Below, piece after piece: positions 1-9,174 of a stretch of 64,000 bases of DNA; within the stretch, counting starts at the first letter, position 1, and each line of letters opens with the position of its first letter. The notes under the pieces are model-generated. The model ran no database searches. It had not been told where the DNA came from and saw nothing but the letters and a program-made list of their open reading frames with translations. Location: positions 1-64,000 of the forward strand of contig NZ_JACHZE010000002.1 of NCBI RefSeq assembly GCF_014193285.1. Reading direction: 5' to 3'. A program made the translations under genes and the position numbers. Source of the DNA: Atlantibacter sp. RC6 (GTDB taxonomy: Bacteria; Pseudomonadota; Gammaproteobacteria; Enterobacterales; Enterobacteriaceae).

Positions 1-22
1 CCATGATCAAACTCTTCAATTT
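1..22 (-). rRNA. rrsH: 16S ribosomal RNA, 5' end only
   Basis: The reverse complement of the first 22 bases reads as the canonical enterobacterial 16S 5' terminus (AAATTGAAGAGTTTGATCAT followed by GG). Only this end lies in the window; the rest of the rRNA operon continues beyond base 1. Placing it at rrnH rests on the neighbouring gmhB-metNIQ genes, which flank rrnH in E. coli; that is inference from gene order. Confidence 0.93.
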
Positions 23-200
23 AAAAGTTTGATGCTCGTGAATTAAACTTCGTAATGAATTACGTGTTCACTCAGAGACTTGATAATTCTTTGTGCATCC
101 GGAGATGCTGAGATATCAATCCTGCGAGTGCCCACACAGATTGTCTGATAAATTGTTAAAGAGCAGTGCCGCTTCGCTTTTTCTCAGCGGCGCGGGGTGC
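23..200 (-). promoter_or_regulatory. rRNA operon leader with antitermination boxes
   Basis: On the minus strand this is the transcribed rrn leader. The boxB hairpin lies at 168-191 (GCCGCTGAGAAAAAGCGAAG and on to GGC), boxA (TGCTCTTTAACAA) at 153-165 and boxC (TGTGTGGG) at 131-138, in the order and wording known from E. coli rrn leaders. In that family boxA recruits the NusB/S10 antitermination complex, which lets RNA polymerase read through the untranslated rRNA operon. Downstream of boxC the leader holds the sequences that pair with the far side of 16S for RNase III processing. No coding sequence is expected here. Confidence 0.9.
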
Positions 201-202
201 GT

Positions 203-230
203 ATATTACGACTTCCCGCTTCAGAGTCAA
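203..230 (-). promoter_or_regulatory. rrn P2 promoter
   Basis: A minus-strand -35 TTGACT (225-230) and -10 TAATAT (203-208) are separated by 16 bp, matching the E. coli rrn P2 promoter in sequence and in its place just upstream of boxB. P2 is the constitutive lower-output promoter of rRNA operons. Confidence 0.88.
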
Positions 231-323
231 GCGTTAATTTTCGCTTTTCTCCGCCGAACTCCCCGGAGGGACTTCGCTGACCGGCCGGCCTGTTCGCCGT
301 TGTTCCGTGTCAGTGGTGGCGCA

Positions 324-375
324 TTATAGGGAGTAATCAGAATCTGACAAGCCTATTTTTAAAAATAATTGCTGA
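324..375 (-). promoter_or_regulatory. rrn P1 promoter with UP-element-like A/T tract
   Basis: A minus-strand -35 TTGTCA (346-351) and a perfect -10 TATAAT (324-329) lie 16 bp apart, with the GCGCCACC discriminator that makes P1 sensitive to ppGpp and the initiating nucleotide. An A/T-rich block (352-375) directly upstream of the -35 fits an UP element. FIS sites would fall further upstream, toward or inside the end of gmhB; none was assigned. Confidence 0.88.
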
Positions 376-393
376 CCGCTCACATTTTAATCA

Positions 394-966
394 TTACGCC
401 GTTTTTTGCCGCGTTTTGATCGCTTCAGGCAGCTTTGCAAGGCTATCCACGACCCAATCCGCTGCTTTTTCCGCCTCTTCTGTCACCGGTTTACCAGAAC
501 GCACCAGCACTTTGGTACCTACGCCTGCCGCCTGTGCCGCCTGCATATCTTCCAGCTTGTCGCCGATCATATAAGAAGCGGCCATATCAATGTGCAGATA
601 GTCACGCGCAGAGATCAGCATACCCGGCTGCGGCTTGCGGCAATCACAGCTCTGGCGAAACTCGTCCACCGCCCCTTCAGGATGATGCGGGCAATAATAG
701 ATGCCATCCAGATCAACACCGCGATCGGCCAGCGACCAGTCCATCCATTCGGTCAGGGTTTCAAACTGCGCTTCGGTAAATTTACCGCGCGCGATGCCAG
801 ACTGGTTTGTCACCAGCACCAGTGCGAATCCCATTTCTTTTAATTCGCGCATCGCGTCGATCACGCCATCAATAAATTCGAACTGATCAATTTCATGGAC
901 GTAACCATGATCGACATTAATGGTGCCGTCACGGTCGAGAAAAATAGCGGGCATGGATTTAGCCAC
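394..966 (-). CDS. gmhB: D-glycero-beta-D-manno-heptose-1,7-bisphosphate 7-phosphatase
   Basis: Cytoplasmic HAD-family phosphatase that removes the 7-phosphate of heptose 1,7-bisphosphate during ADP-heptose synthesis for the LPS inner core. The protein has 190 residues (E. coli 191). The nucleophile motif DRDGT is at residues 11-15, TNQS at 53-56 and the GDKxxD motif at 135-140. The zinc loop ligands C92, H94, C107 and C109 are all present. I chose the GTG start that gives VAKSMPAIF, as in E. coli; the reading frame stays open a further 24 codons upstream without family similarity. It lies just upstream of the rRNA promoters in the same direction, and divergent from metN. Confidence 0.95.
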   Translation of the reverse strand: MAKSMPAIFLDRDGTINVDHGYVHEIDQFEFIDGVIDAMRELKEMGFALVLVTNQSGIARGKFTEAQFETLTEWMDWSLADRGVDLDGIYYCPHHPEGAVDEFRQSCDCRKPQPGMLISARDYLHIDMAASYMIGDKLEDMQAAQAAGVGTKVLVRSGKPVTEEAEKAADWVVDSLAKLPEAIKTRQKTA

Positions 967-1055
967 CGATAGAACTCCTGCATATAAAGTAATGCGCGTA
1001 GTATCGCATGTTTCCCTCTGTGAGAAACAACTCATCACGCACAGCAGATTGATTT

Positions 1056-1079
1056 AGACGTCTGGATGCCTTAACATCC
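1056..1079 (+). promoter_or_regulatory. MetJ operator (tandem met boxes)
   Basis: Three adjacent 8-mers, AGACGTCT, GGATGCCT and TAACATCC, run without gaps. The first is the exact MetJ consensus box, and MetJ with S-adenosylmethionine binds tandem arrays of such boxes cooperatively. The site sits about 77 bp before the metN start, so repression of the methionine importer when SAM is plentiful is the natural reading. Confidence 0.85.
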
Positions 1080-1155
1080 ATTTCATGTACGGTCATCCGC
1101 CGTATCTGGCAAGACAAAATGCCACGGCTCACTCTCATACGATAATAAATAGCTA

Positions 1156-2187
1156 ATGATCAAACTTTCGAATATCACCAAAGTGTTCCAGCAGGGGAGC
1201 CGCACCATTCAGGCGTTGAATAACGTCAGTCTGGACGTTCCGGCCGGGCAAATTTATGGCGTGATTGGCGCTTCCGGCGCAGGCAAAAGTACGCTGATTC
1301 GCTGCGTGAACTTACTGGAGCGCCCCACTCAGGGCAGCGTTCTGGTTGATGGACAAGATTTAACGGCGCTTTCCGAGTCGCAGTTGACCAAAGCGCGCCG
1401 CCAGATTGGCATGATTTTCCAGCACTTTAACTTGCTCGCTTCGCGCACCGTTTTTGGCAACGTTGCGCTGCCGTTAGAACTGGATAACGTTCCGCGTGAA
1501 GAAATTAAGCGCCGCGTGACCGAGCTGTTAGATCTGGTTGGTCTGGCCGAGAAGCATGACGCCTACCCGGCTAACTTGTCTGGCGGACAAAAGCAGCGTG
1601 TCGCCATTGCCCGTGCGCTGGCCAGCAATCCGAAGGTACTGTTGTGCGATGAAGCCACCAGCGCACTGGATCCGGCGACGACCCGTTCTATCCTCGAACT
1701 GCTGAAAGACATCAACCGTCGCCTCGGTTTAACCATTCTGTTGATCACCCACGAGATGGACGTCGTAAAGCGCATCTGCGATTGCGTCGCCGTGATCAGC
1801 AACGGCGAGTTGATTGAGCAAGATACGGTGAGCGAAGTCTTCTCTCATCCGAAAACGCCGCTGGCCCAGCAGTTTATTCAGTCCACTTTGCATCTGGATA
1901 TTCCGGAAGATTACGCCCAGCGCCTGCAGGCGACCGCGCAGGCGGATTCGGTGCCGCTGCTGCGTCTGGAATTTACCGGCCAGTCAGTGGATGCGCCGCT
2001 GCTTTCTGAAACCGCGCGCCGTTACAACGTGAATAACAATATTATCAGCGCTCAAATGGATTATGCCGGTGGCGTGAAGTTCGGGATCATGCTGGCTGAA
2101 ATGCATGGCACTTCCGAGGAGACGCAGGCGGCTATCGCGTATTTGCAACAACATCATGTAAAAGTAGAGGTTCTGGGTTATGTCTGA
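1156..2187 (+). CDS. metN: D/L-methionine ABC importer ATP-binding protein
   Basis: ATPase of the MetNIQ high-affinity methionine importer at the inner membrane. The 343-residue protein has Walker [10 protein letters not shown] (38-46), signature LSGGQ (141-145), Walker B VLLCDE ending at E166 and the switch histidine H199. A C-terminal NIL/C2 domain (about 265-343) binds methionine and inhibits transport in E. coli. It is first in metN-metI-metQ; its end overlaps metI by 8 bases, suggesting translational coupling. No clear Shine-Dalgarno precedes the ATG (upstream bases AATAAATAGCTA). The tandem MetJ boxes upstream indicate repression by MetJ-SAM. Confidence 0.97.
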   Translation: MIKLSNITKVFQQGSRTIQALNNVSLDVPAGQIYGVIGASGAGKSTLIRCVNLLERPTQGSVLVDGQDLTALSESQLTKARRQIGMIFQHFNLLASRTVFGNVALPLELDNVPREEIKRRVTELLDLVGLAEKHDAYPANLSGGQKQRVAIARALASNPKVLLCDEATSALDPATTRSILELLKDINRRLGLTILLITHEMDVVKRICDCVAVISNGELIEQDTVSEVFSHPKTPLAQQFIQSTLHLDIPEDYAQRLQATAQADSVPLLRLEFTGQSVDAPLLSETARRYNVNNNIISAQMDYAGGVKFGIMLAEMHGTSEETQAAIAYLQQHHVKVEVLGYV

Positions 2188-2833
2188 AGCAATGATGTGG
2201 TTGCTGGTTCGCGGCGTATGGGAAACGCTGGCGATGACCTTCGTTTCCGGCTTCTTCGGCTTTGTGCTGGGCCTGCCGGCGGGCGTACTGCTGTATGTCA
2301 CCCGTCCAGGTCAGATTAATGAAAACGCCAGCGTTTATCGCATCCTGTCCGCGTTGGTGAATATCTTCCGCTCCATCCCGTTCATTATCTTACTGGTATG
2401 GATGATTCCCTTTACCCGCGCCATTGTCGGCACGTCTATCGGCCTGCAAGCGGCGATTGTTCCGTTGACCGTCGGCGCTGCGCCATTTATCGCCCGTATG
2501 GTGGAAAACGCCCTGCTGGAAATCCCGTCGGGGCTGATCGAAGCGTCGCGCGCGATGGGCGCCACGCCGATGCAGATTGTCCGCAAAGTACTGCTGCCGG
2601 AAGCGTTGCCGGGTCTGGTTAACGCCGCCACCATTACGCTGATTACCCTGGTCGGTTACTCCGCCATGGGCGGCGCGGTCGGTGCGGGTGGCCTGGGGCA
2701 GATCGGCTATCAGTACGGTTATATCGGTTATAACGCTGCGGTAATGAATACAGTATTAGTATTGCTGGTTATCCTGGTGTATTTAATTCAAATCTCCGGC
2801 GATCGTATCGTCCGGGCTGTCACGCATAAGTAA
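2180..2833 (+). CDS. metI: D/L-methionine ABC importer permease
   Basis: Inner-membrane permease of the MetNIQ complex, 217 residues as in E. coli, with about five hydrophobic segments. The EAA loop that docks on MetN is visible as [20 protein letters not shown] in the second half. It overlaps metN by 8 bases and is followed after 32 bases by metQ, so the three genes form one operon under the MetJ boxes. Two copies are expected to form the translocation pore. Confidence 0.97.
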   Translation: MSEAMMWLLVRGVWETLAMTFVSGFFGFVLGLPAGVLLYVTRPGQINENASVYRILSALVNIFRSIPFIILLVWMIPFTRAIVGTSIGLQAAIVPLTVGAAPFIARMVENALLEIPSGLIEASRAMGATPMQIVRKVLLPEALPGLVNAATITLITLVGYSAMGGAVGAGGLGQIGYQYGYIGYNAAVMNTVLVLLVILVYLIQISGDRIVRAVTHK

Positions 2834-2865
2834 CGAACACAACATCAAAAGAGTAAGGAATCGCT

Positions 2866-3681
2866 ATGTCTTTCAAATTAAAAACTTTCGCAGCAGTAGG
2901 CGCATTGATTGGTTCTCTGGCGCTGGTTGGCTGTGGTCAGGAAGAAAAAGATCCGAACCACATTAAAGTAGGCGTGATTGTCGGTGCGGAGCAGCAGGTT
3001 GCTGAAGTCGCCCAGAAAGTCGCAAAAGAAAAATATGGCCTGGATGTTGAGCTGGTGACCTTCAACGACTACGTTCTGCCGAACGAAGCGCTGAACAAAG
3101 GCGATATCGACGCTAACGCTTTCCAGCACAAACCGTATCTCGATCAGCAGATCAAAGACCGCGGTTATAAACTGGTTTCCGTCGGCAACACTTTCGTTTA
3201 CCCGATTGCCGGCTATTCCAAAAAAATCAAATCCCTGGATGAGCTGCAGGCAGGCGCACAGATCGCGGTGCCTAACGATCCGACCAACCTGGGCCGTTCC
3301 CTGCTGCTGCTGCAAAAAGTGGGTCTGATCAAACTGAAAGACGGCGTGGGCCTGCTGCCGACCGTGCTGGACGTGACTGAGAACCCGAAAAACCTGAAGA
3401 TTGTTGAGCTGGAAGCGCCGCAGCTGCCGCGCTCTCTGGATGATGCGCAGATTGCCCTGGCCGTTATCAACACCACCTATGCCAGCCAGATCAACCTGAC
3501 TCCGGCCAAAGACGGTATCTTCGTGGAAGATAAAGACTCCCCGTACGTGAACCTGATCGTGACTCGCGAAGACAACAAGGACGCGGAAAACGTGAAGAAA
3601 TTCGTTCAGGCTTACCAGTCTGACGAAGTGAACGAAGCCGCTAACAAAACCTTTAACGGCGGCGCTGTTAAGGGCTGGTAA
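2866..3681 (+). CDS. metQ: Methionine-binding lipoprotein of the MetNIQ importer
   Basis: Substrate-binding component that captures methionine in the periplasm and hands it to MetI/MetN. The 271-residue precursor has a lipoprotein signal ending in LVGC, giving lipidated C23, followed by an NlpA-family (Lipoprotein_9) binding fold with TFNDYVLPNEAL and DANAFQHKPYLD near residues 65-95. An AAGGA Shine-Dalgarno precedes the ATG. It closes the metNIQ operon and is followed by an intrinsic terminator. Confidence 0.97.
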   Translation: MSFKLKTFAAVGALIGSLALVGCGQEEKDPNHIKVGVIVGAEQQVAEVAQKVAKEKYGLDVELVTFNDYVLPNEALNKGDIDANAFQHKPYLDQQIKDRGYKLVSVGNTFVYPIAGYSKKIKSLDELQAGAQIAVPNDPTNLGRSLLLLQKVGLIKLKDGVGLLPTVLDVTENPKNLKIVELEAPQLPRSLDDAQIALAVINTTYASQINLTPAKDGIFVEDKDSPYVNLIVTREDNKDAENVKKFVQAYQSDEVNEAANKTFNGGAVKGW

Positions 3682-3716
3682 TTCGTTTCATCAATACTTA
3701 CGACATAAATATTCAG

Positions 3717-3739
3717 GACGGGCGCACGCCCGTCTTGTT
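3717..3739 (+). terminator. metNIQ terminator
   Basis: A 7-bp GACGGGC/GCCCGTC stem with a 4-base loop is followed by TTGTTATTT, 35 bases after the metQ stop. Confidence 0.8.
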
Positions 3740-3796
3740 ATTTGTGCAGGCACCTGATTCAATAACCTACGATTTAATTATGATTGAGGATAAATT

Positions 3797-4201
3797 ATGC
3801 GTGCTTTACCGATCTGTTTGCTGGCGCTCATGGTGAGCGGCTGTTCAATGATAAGCAGATCCCCTGTTGAACCTGTTAAAAGCACGGCAGCCCCGGCAAA
3901 AGTCGAGCCCGCGAAGCCGCAGGCCCCGCGCCCTGCCCCCGTCAGAATTTATACCAACGCAGAAGATCTGGTCGGCAAGCCGTTCCGTGATTTAGGTGAA
4001 GTCAGCGGTGAATCATGCCAGGCGTCGAATCAGGACTCACCGCCCAATATCCCCACCGCACGCAAACGCATGCAAATTAATGCATCAAAAATGAAAGCCA
4101 ATGCCGTATTGCTGCACAGTTGTGAAGTGACCAGCGGGACGCCGGGTTGCTATCGCCAGGCCGTTTGCGTAGGTTCAGCGTTAAAAGTCTCTGCCAAATG
4201 A
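3797..4201 (+). CDS. rcsF: Outer-membrane stress-sensing lipoprotein of the Rcs phosphorelay
   Basis: Surface-exposed lipoprotein, threaded through BamA/OMP complexes, that signals envelope damage to IgaA and the RcsC/D/B phosphorelay. It has 134 residues, exactly the E. coli length. The lipobox MVSGC gives lipidated C16, then a proline-rich disordered linker (about 25-50) and the signalling domain. Cysteines C74, C109, C118 and C124 sit at the positions that form the two nonconsecutive disulfides. A TGAGGA ribosome site precedes the ATG. The stop overlaps the trmO start as ATGA. BamA, its partner, is encoded elsewhere in this window. Confidence 0.96.
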   Translation: MRALPICLLALMVSGCSMISRSPVEPVKSTAAPAKVEPAKPQAPRPAPVRIYTNAEDLVGKPFRDLGEVSGESCQASNQDSPPNIPTARKRMQINASKMKANAVLLHSCEVTSGTPGCYRQAVCVGSALKVSAK

Positions 4202-4905
4202 GTCAGTTCTGCCTTGAGCAGATAGGCGTTATCCGTTCGCCCTATAAAGAAAAATTCGCGGTCCCCCGTCAGCCAGGCCTTGTCACCAGCGGGGGCGGCG
4301 AACTGCATCTTCTTCCCCCTTACAACAACCCTGACGCGGTGCGGGGCCTGGAAGACTTCAGCCATATCTGGATAGTTTTTATTTTCCATCAAACCATGGA
4401 AGGCGGCTGGCATCCCACCGTGCGCCCTCCCCGTCTTGGCGGCAATGCGCGGATGGGCGTATTTGCGACCCGCTCTACATTCCGCCCCAATCCGGTCGGC
4501 ATGTCGCTGGTTTCGCTGGAAGGGATCCGCTGCCATAAAGATGAGGTGATACTGCAATTAGGCGGCCTGGATCTGGTTGACGGCACGCCGGTCATTGATA
4601 TCAAACCCTATCTGCCGTTTGCGGAAGCGCTGCCGGATGCCCGCGCAGGCTATGCGCAGCAGGCACCCGATGCCGCGATGTCGGTCTATTTTACCGACGA
4701 CGTGCAAAATCAAATGCGCCAACTTCATGGGCGCTATCCTCGTCTGGAACAGTTTATCCGTGAGGTGCTGGCCCAGGACCCGCGCCCGGCCTATCGTAAA
4801 ACGGAAGATCCCGGTAAAACCTACGCCGTCTGGCTGCTGGATTTCAACGTGCGCTGGCGCGTAACCGCTACGGGTTGCGAAGTCTTTGCACTCGAAGCGC
4901 GTTAA
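4198..4905 (+). CDS. trmO: tRNA (N6-threonylcarbamoyladenosine(37)-N6)-methyltransferase TrmO
   Basis: Methylates the t6A37 base of threonine tRNAs reading ACY codons, using SAM, to give m6t6A. The protein is 235 residues, the E. coli length (formerly yaeB/tsaA), with an N-terminal beta-barrel SAM-binding TsaA domain (VRPPRLGGN, FATRSTFRPNPVGMSL around residues 75-105) and a short C-terminal domain. I chose the ATG inside the rcsF stop (ATGA overlap); an upstream in-frame start would lie wholly within rcsF. The overlap implies coupled translation with rcsF. Confidence 0.94.
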   Translation: MSQFCLEQIGVIRSPYKEKFAVPRQPGLVTSGGGELHLLPPYNNPDAVRGLEDFSHIWIVFIFHQTMEGGWHPTVRPPRLGGNARMGVFATRSTFRPNPVGMSLVSLEGIRCHKDEVILQLGGLDLVDGTPVIDIKPYLPFAEALPDARAGYAQQAPDAAMSVYFTDDVQNQMRQLHGRYPRLEQFIREVLAQDPRPAYRKTEDPGKTYAVWLLDFNVRWRVTATGCEVFALEAR

Positions 4906-5011
4906 TTTCGCACCCTTCTCTTTTGGCAATCCGGCCTCGCTGGTAAACTAATTTACTTTACTTAAGTCAGGCCATTTGCCTGTATCTGAACCATCTAATG
5001 GAATCGTAATA

Positions 5012-6730
5012 ATGCGTACTAGCCAATATATGCTCTCCACTCTGAAGGAGACACCCGCCGACGCCGAGGTTATCAGCCATCAGCTGATGCTGCGCGCCGG
5101 GATGATCCGCAAGCTCGCCTCCGGGTTGTACACCTGGCTGCCGACTGGCCTGCGCGTCCTGAAAAAAGTCGAAAACATCGTGCGTGAAGAGATGAATAAC
5201 GCCGGTGCTATCGAGGTGTCGATGCCAGTGGTTCAGCCAGCGGATCTGTGGCAGGAGAGCGGGCGCTGGGAGCAGTACGGCCCGGAATTATTGCGTTTTG
5301 TCGATCGCGGCGAGCGTCCGTTCGTCCTCGGCCCGACTCATGAAGAAGTGATTACCGATCTGATCCGTAATGAACTGAGCTCGTATAAGCAGTTGCCGCT
5401 CAACTTCTTCCAGATCCAGACCAAATTCCGTGATGAGGTCCGTCCGCGTTTCGGCGTGATGCGTTCGCGCGAGTTCCTGATGAAGGACGCTTACTCTTTC
5501 CATACCTCTCAGGAATCCCTGCAGGCGACTTATGACGCCATGTACGAGGCGTACAGCAAAATCTTCACCCGTATGGGTCTGGATTTCCGTCCGGTTCAGG
5601 CGGATACCGGCTCCATTGGCGGCAGCGCCTCGCACGAGTTCCAGGTGCTGGCGCAGAGCGGCGAAGACGACATCATTTTCTCTGATACCTCCGATTACGC
5701 CGCCAATATCGAACTGGCCGAAGCCGTCGCGCCGAAAGCGCCGCGCGCGCCTGCCACCCAGGACATGCACCTGGTTGATACGCCGAACGCTAAGACCATC
5801 GCCGAGCTGGTTGAGCAACATAATCTGCCGATTGAGAAAACGGTGAAAACCCTGCTGGTGAAATCCGTTGAAGGCAGCGCTTATCCGCTGGTCGCGTTGT
5901 TAGTGCGTGGCGACCATGAGCTGAACGAAGTCAAAGCAGAGAAGCTGGCCCAGGTGGCAAGCCCGCTGACGTTCGCAACCGAAGCGGAAATCCGTGCGGT
6001 AGTCAATGCAGGTCCTGGCTCACTCGGCCCGGTGAACATGCCGATCCCGGTGGTTATCGACCGTTCCGTGGCGGCGATGAGCGATTTCGCCGCCGGTGCC
6101 AATATCGACGGCAAACACTACTTCGGCATCAACTGGGACCGCGATGTGGCGACGCCGGAAGTGGCGGATATTCGCAACGTGGTGGCAGGCGATCCGAGCC
6201 CGGACGGCCAGGGCACGCTGCTTATCAAACGCGGTATCGAAGTGGGTCATATTTTCCAGTTAGGCACTAAGTATTCCGAAGCGCTGAAAGCCGCCGTTCA
6301 GGGCGAAGATGGCCGCAACCAGACGCTGACCATGGGCTGCTACGGCATCGGGGTGACCCGCGTGGTGGCCGCGGCGATTGAACAGCATCACGACGATCGT
6401 GGTATCGTATGGCCAGACGCCATCGCGCCGTTCCAGGTCGCGATCCTGCCCATGAACATGCACAAATCTTTCCGTGTTCAGGAACTGGCTGAGAAACTCT
6501 ACAGCGAACTGCGCGCGCAGGGTATTGAAGTGCTGATGGACGATCGTAAAGAGCGTCCGGGCGTGATGTTTGCCGATATGGAGCTGATCGGTATCCCGCA
6601 CACTGTGGTGATTGGCGACCGCAACCTCGACAGCGACGAGATCGAATATAAGTATCGTCGTGAAGGCGAGAAGAAAATGATCAAGACCGGTGAGATTGTG
6701 AATTACCTGGTCAGCCAGATTAAGAAGTAA
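5012..6730 (+). CDS. proS: Prolyl-tRNA synthetase
   Basis: Class II aminoacyl-tRNA synthetase that charges tRNA-Pro. The protein has 572 residues, the bacterial type with an INS editing domain (about 225-405) inserted between motifs 2 and 3 to remove mischarged alanine. Motif 2 ([19 protein letters not shown]) and motif 3 ([17 protein letters not shown]) flank that insertion, and the anticodon-binding domain follows. The start [13 protein letters not shown] matches the E. coli protein; an upstream in-frame ATG (4976) would add 12 unrelated residues. It is a single-gene unit with its own terminator. Confidence 0.97.
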   Translation: MRTSQYMLSTLKETPADAEVISHQLMLRAGMIRKLASGLYTWLPTGLRVLKKVENIVREEMNNAGAIEVSMPVVQPADLWQESGRWEQYGPELLRFVDRGERPFVLGPTHEEVITDLIRNELSSYKQLPLNFFQIQTKFRDEVRPRFGVMRSREFLMKDAYSFHTSQESLQATYDAMYEAYSKIFTRMGLDFRPVQADTGSIGGSASHEFQVLAQSGEDDIIFSDTSDYAANIELAEAVAPKAPRAPATQDMHLVDTPNAKTIAELVEQHNLPIEKTVKTLLVKSVEGSAYPLVALLVRGDHELNEVKAEKLAQVASPLTFATEAEIRAVVNAGPGSLGPVNMPIPVVIDRSVAAMSDFAAGANIDGKHYFGINWDRDVATPEVADIRNVVAGDPSPDGQGTLLIKRGIEVGHIFQLGTKYSEALKAAVQGEDGRNQTLTMGCYGIGVTRVVAAAIEQHHDDRGIVWPDAIAPFQVAILPMNMHKSFRVQELAEKLYSELRAQGIEVLMDDRKERPGVMFADMELIGIPHTVVIGDRNLDSDEIEYKYRREGEKKMIKTGEIVNYLVSQIKK

Positions 6731-6736
6731 ACCTGA

Positions 6737-6763
6737 CGCCCTGCATCCGCAGGGCGTTTTTTT
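6737..6763 (+). terminator. proS terminator
   Basis: A perfect 8-bp stem CGCCCTGC/GCAGGGCG with a 4-base loop is followed by seven T residues, just after the proS stop. Confidence 0.92.
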
Positions 6764-6771
6764 AACGGCGA

Positions 6772-7488
6772 TTACTCATCGCAATCGGCGCCGGGCTTGA
6801 ACGTGCCTGCCTTATCCGCCACCAGCGTTTTCTGCATTGCCCCACTATCCGGATTCGCCTGCAACACGAAATGCGCGTCGATATGCAGCAAGACAGGTTT
6901 CATCTCCCCGTGCTGTGCGGCAGCAAACTCCCGTTCCAATTGTACATTATTCACCACCGGGAAGCGTTTACCGGTCACACAGTCCGTGAACACGGCCGCA
7001 TCGGCCATATAGAAATACATGCCTTTCATCGCCATCGGCGTGGCGGGCAGCGCGGCTGTAGACGGCGTTAATGTGTAATTCAGTGGCGATTCAATGGGGT
7101 TGCCCTCGAGGTCGAGCATCTCCAGATTGTCTCCCTTCACGCGGAAGTAGCGCTTTTCACCATTAGTATCGGTGAGCACCAGCTTGTCAGCGGTACGCGC
7201 CCATTTCCCCCACGACGCAAACTGGGCCGGCTGCGGCGCGCCCTGATAACGCTGGTTCATCACCCAGGTACCGTCTTTCTCCAGAAACAGTGACGTGTCG
7301 ATGCCTTCGCAGTCGGCGCAGGGCAACAAGCCGCGAAAGCTTTGCTGCATCGCTTTGGCTTCCAGCGGTTGGACCGCCTGTAATGGCTGGCTCTCGCTGC
7401 GGTTATTACAGCCAATCAGTAAAAATACCCCGCAGGCAATGGCGGCGGAGATAAGCGGGGTTGTTGACATCATATCCCTGATTTTCAT
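6772..7488 (-). CDS. nlpE: Outer-membrane copper/surface-sensing lipoprotein NlpE (CutF)
   Basis: Lipoprotein that activates the Cpx envelope stress response on surface contact, lipoprotein-trafficking failure or redox/copper stress. The 238-residue precursor has a lipobox LIGC with C27. The CXXC motif CADC lies at 57-60 in the N-terminal domain, and a second cysteine pair in the C-terminal domain (DCVTGKRF and C236) can form the disulfide sensed by CpxA. The N-terminus (MKIRDMMSTT) differs from E. coli and start at the second or third Met is possible. Convergent with proS; the yaeF gene found between them in E. coli K-12 is absent. DegP, a Cpx target, is encoded at 47.6-49.0 kb. Confidence 0.94.
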   Translation of the reverse strand: MKIRDMMSTTPLISAAIACGVFLLIGCNNRSESQPLQAVQPLEAKAMQQSFRGLLPCADCEGIDTSLFLEKDGTWVMNQRYQGAPQPAQFASWGKWARTADKLVLTDTNGEKRYFRVKGDNLEMLDLEGNPIESPLNYTLTPSTAALPATPMAMKGMYFYMADAAVFTDCVTGKRFPVVNNVQLEREFAAAQHGEMKPVLLHIDAHFVLQANPDSGAMQKTLVADKAGTFKPGADCDE

Positions 7489-7503
7489 TGTTCTTTGCCT
7501 CAG

Positions 7504-7926
7504 TTAGTCTGACGTGCGGCGGATCTTCGCGCGTAGCGATTTGGTGGTAGATTTTTGCGCTTTTGACGTCAGGCGTCTCTCTTTTGACGCACGTGTGGGT
7601 CTTGTTGCCTTTCGATGCTTTTGTTCAGCAGTAAGTTCCCGTACCAGCGCAATAAAGCGAGCAAGCGCCGCTTCGCGATTCATTTCCTGGCTGCGGTACT
7701 CCTGCGCTTTGATGATGACGATCCCTTCCGCGGTAATTAAATGGTGGCTGGCTGCCAGCAAACGCGTCTTATAACTTTCTGGCAGACTGGAGGCGGCAAT
7801 ATCAAAGCGCAAATGGATCGCTGTCGAGGCCTTATTGACATGCTGCCCGCCCGCGCCCTGGGCGCGTATCGCGCTGAAGCTCACTTCATCATCGGGTATA
7901 GAAACGGTACGCGAAAAAACAATCAT
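7504..7926 (-). CDS. arfB: Alternative ribosome-rescue factor / peptidyl-tRNA hydrolase ArfB
   Basis: Rescues stalled ribosomes on nonstop mRNAs by hydrolysing peptidyl-tRNA in the P site. The 140-residue protein (E. coli YaeJ, 140) carries the catalytic GGQ motif at residues 26-28 within a release-factor domain 3 fold. Its lysine/arginine-rich tail (about 105-140: [16 protein letters not shown] and on) inserts into the empty mRNA channel. The start overlaps the end of yaeQ by 4 bases, so the two are probably cotranslated. Confidence 0.96.
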   Translation of the reverse strand: MIVFSRTVSIPDDEVSFSAIRAQGAGGQHVNKASTAIHLRFDIAASSLPESYKTRLLAASHHLITAEGIVIIKAQEYRSQEMNREAALARFIALVRELTAEQKHRKATRPTRASKERRLTSKAQKSTTKSLRAKIRRTSD

Positions 7927-8468
7927 TCGGGCTGATGCCAGTTATCCAGCGTAATTTCCAGATTATTCTCACCTTCCGATAGCCAGATCAATCCATCCTG
8001 TAACGTGGCCTGTATCACCATGCTGCGTGACGCCAGCGCGCTCAGCTTTGCCAGCTGCGCGTCATCCAGATACCAGATGGTCAGATTATCGTAAGTGCGA
8101 AACTTACTCTGGTTCTGCTGCCGCCAGATGTCGGCCGCCCGGCTGTTGTAGGTAAACAGCGCCACCTGGCCCGCCTGGCTACAGGCTTTCTTCAGGCGTC
8201 GTTCATCCGGCAGGCCGAGCTCAATCCACAAATCGATACCCAGATAGTCGTTGCGCAACCACAGTTCGGGCTCCTCTTCCGCGCTGAGTCCACGGGTAAA
8301 CTGCAGCCGTTCGTCGGCATATTTAGTCCATGCCAGCAGGCGCAGCATCAAACGCTCTTCGGTTTCCGACGGATGGCGCGCCAGCGTCAGGTTGGCGTCC
8401 AGAAACTGGTTTCTGTCCATGTCGGCAACATTCACGGTTGCTTTATAAATCGTTGCTTTTAAAGCCAT
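7923..8468 (-). CDS. yaeQ: YaeQ family protein
   Basis: Conserved enterobacterial protein of 181 residues, the same length as E. coli YaeQ. The family has a compact PD-(D/E)XK nuclease-like fold, reported in E. coli as a suppressor related to RfaH/haemolysin transcription; its biochemical role is not established. [19 protein letters not shown] at the N-terminus fixes the start; six further in-frame codons upstream are not conserved. It is the first gene of yaeQ-arfB and diverges from yaeP-rof. Confidence 0.92.
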   Translation of the reverse strand: MALKATIYKATVNVADMDRNQFLDANLTLARHPSETEERLMLRLLAWTKYADERLQFTRGLSAEEEPELWLRNDYLGIDLWIELGLPDERRLKKACSQAGQVALFTYNSRAADIWRQQNQSKFRTYDNLTIWYLDDAQLAKLSALASRSMVIQATLQDGLIWLSEGENNLEITLDNWHQPE

Positions 8469-8565
8469 AGGTCCCCCGAAAGACAATCGGCGGCTATTGT
8501 AGCGAAATTAGCGCGCCCGCGCCCGCCTCACCCACCGCCTCGAACAGAATTCCCTGCTATGACAG

Positions 8566-8595
8566 TTAATGCCGCCAGAGCGAGTATGGTATAGT
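8566..8595 (+). promoter_or_regulatory. Candidate yaeP-rof promoter
   Basis: An extended -10 TATGGTATAGT (TATAGT at 8590-8595) lies about 87 bp before the yaeP start. A weak -35 TTAATG is 18 bp upstream. The extended TG element makes the -10 the stronger part of the call. Confidence 0.4.
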
Positions 8596-8681
8596 CACCT
8601 TGCTAAACAGAGTTAATATTCGTAGGCTTAGACTTGCATCCCACGATTCAGTCTGTAGTCAGGACTCTGACAGGAGGGCAT

Positions 8682-8882
8682 GTGGAAAAGTATTGTGAGT
8701 TAATACGCAAGCGATACGCCGAGATCGCCAGCGGCGACCTGGGATACGTCCCCGACGCGCTGGGTTGCGTATTGAAAGTATTGAATGAAATGGCCTCAGA
8801 TGAAGCCCTTTCTGAGTCGGTCCGGGAAAAGGCGGCGTATGCCGCCGCGAACTTACTGGTGAGCGATTATGTCAATGAATGA
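8682..8882 (+). CDS. yaeP: YaeP family small protein
   Basis: A 66-residue protein with near-complete identity to E. coli YaeP (UPF0253), of unknown function. I chose the GTG start ([19 protein letters not shown]) because a strong AGGAGG ribosome site ends just before it and it gives the E. coli length; a start at the upstream CTTGCATCC stretch lacks similarity. Its 3' end overlaps rof by 8 bases, pointing to coupled expression with the Rho inhibitor. Confidence 0.9.
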   Translation: MEKYCELIRKRYAEIASGDLGYVPDALGCVLKVLNEMASDEALSESVREKAAYAAANLLVSDYVNE

Positions 8883-9129
8883 AACCTATCAACCCATCAA
8901 TTGTGATGACTATGACAATCTCGAACTCGCCTGCCAGCACCATCTGGTATTAACGCTGGAATTGAAGAGTGGGGAAGTACTAAAGGCACAAGCCAACGAT
9001 CTGGTTTCTCGAAAAAACGTCGAATATTTGATAGTCGATGAAGCCGGCACCTCACGTGAAGTTCGTCTCGATAAAATCGCCAGCTTCAGCCATCCGGAAA
9101 TTGGTACCGTGGTGGTTAGCGAAGGGTAG
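8875..9129 (+). CDS. rof: Rho-binding antiterminator Rof (YaeO)
   Basis: Small acidic protein that binds Rho near its primary RNA-binding site and blocks RNA loading, reducing Rho-dependent termination. The protein is 84 residues, identical in length to E. coli Rof, with an Sm-like beta-barrel ([20 protein letters not shown] to [15 protein letters not shown]). I used the ATG giving [15 protein letters not shown]; an ATG two codons earlier is possible. It overlaps yaeP and is followed by a strong terminator. Confidence 0.95.
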   Translation: MNETYQPINCDDYDNLELACQHHLVLTLELKSGEVLKAQANDLVSRKNVEYLIVDEAGTSREVRLDKIASFSHPEIGTVVVSEG

Positions 9130-9147
9130 TGAACATCCCAAACAACG

Positions 9148-9174
9148 AGGGCAGCCCGATGGCTGCCCTTTTTT
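9148..9174 (+). terminator. yaeP-rof terminator
   Basis: A 9-bp stem AGGGCAGCC/GGCTGCCCT with loop CGAT is followed by TTTTTT. It overlaps the last bases of the convergent cytochrome c gene. Confidence 0.9.

Noticed and set aside
93-329. A 78-codon plus-strand frame across the rRNA leader
   Set aside because: It runs antisense through boxB, boxA and the P2 promoter and ends in the P1 -10 region; it has no ribosome site or similarity.
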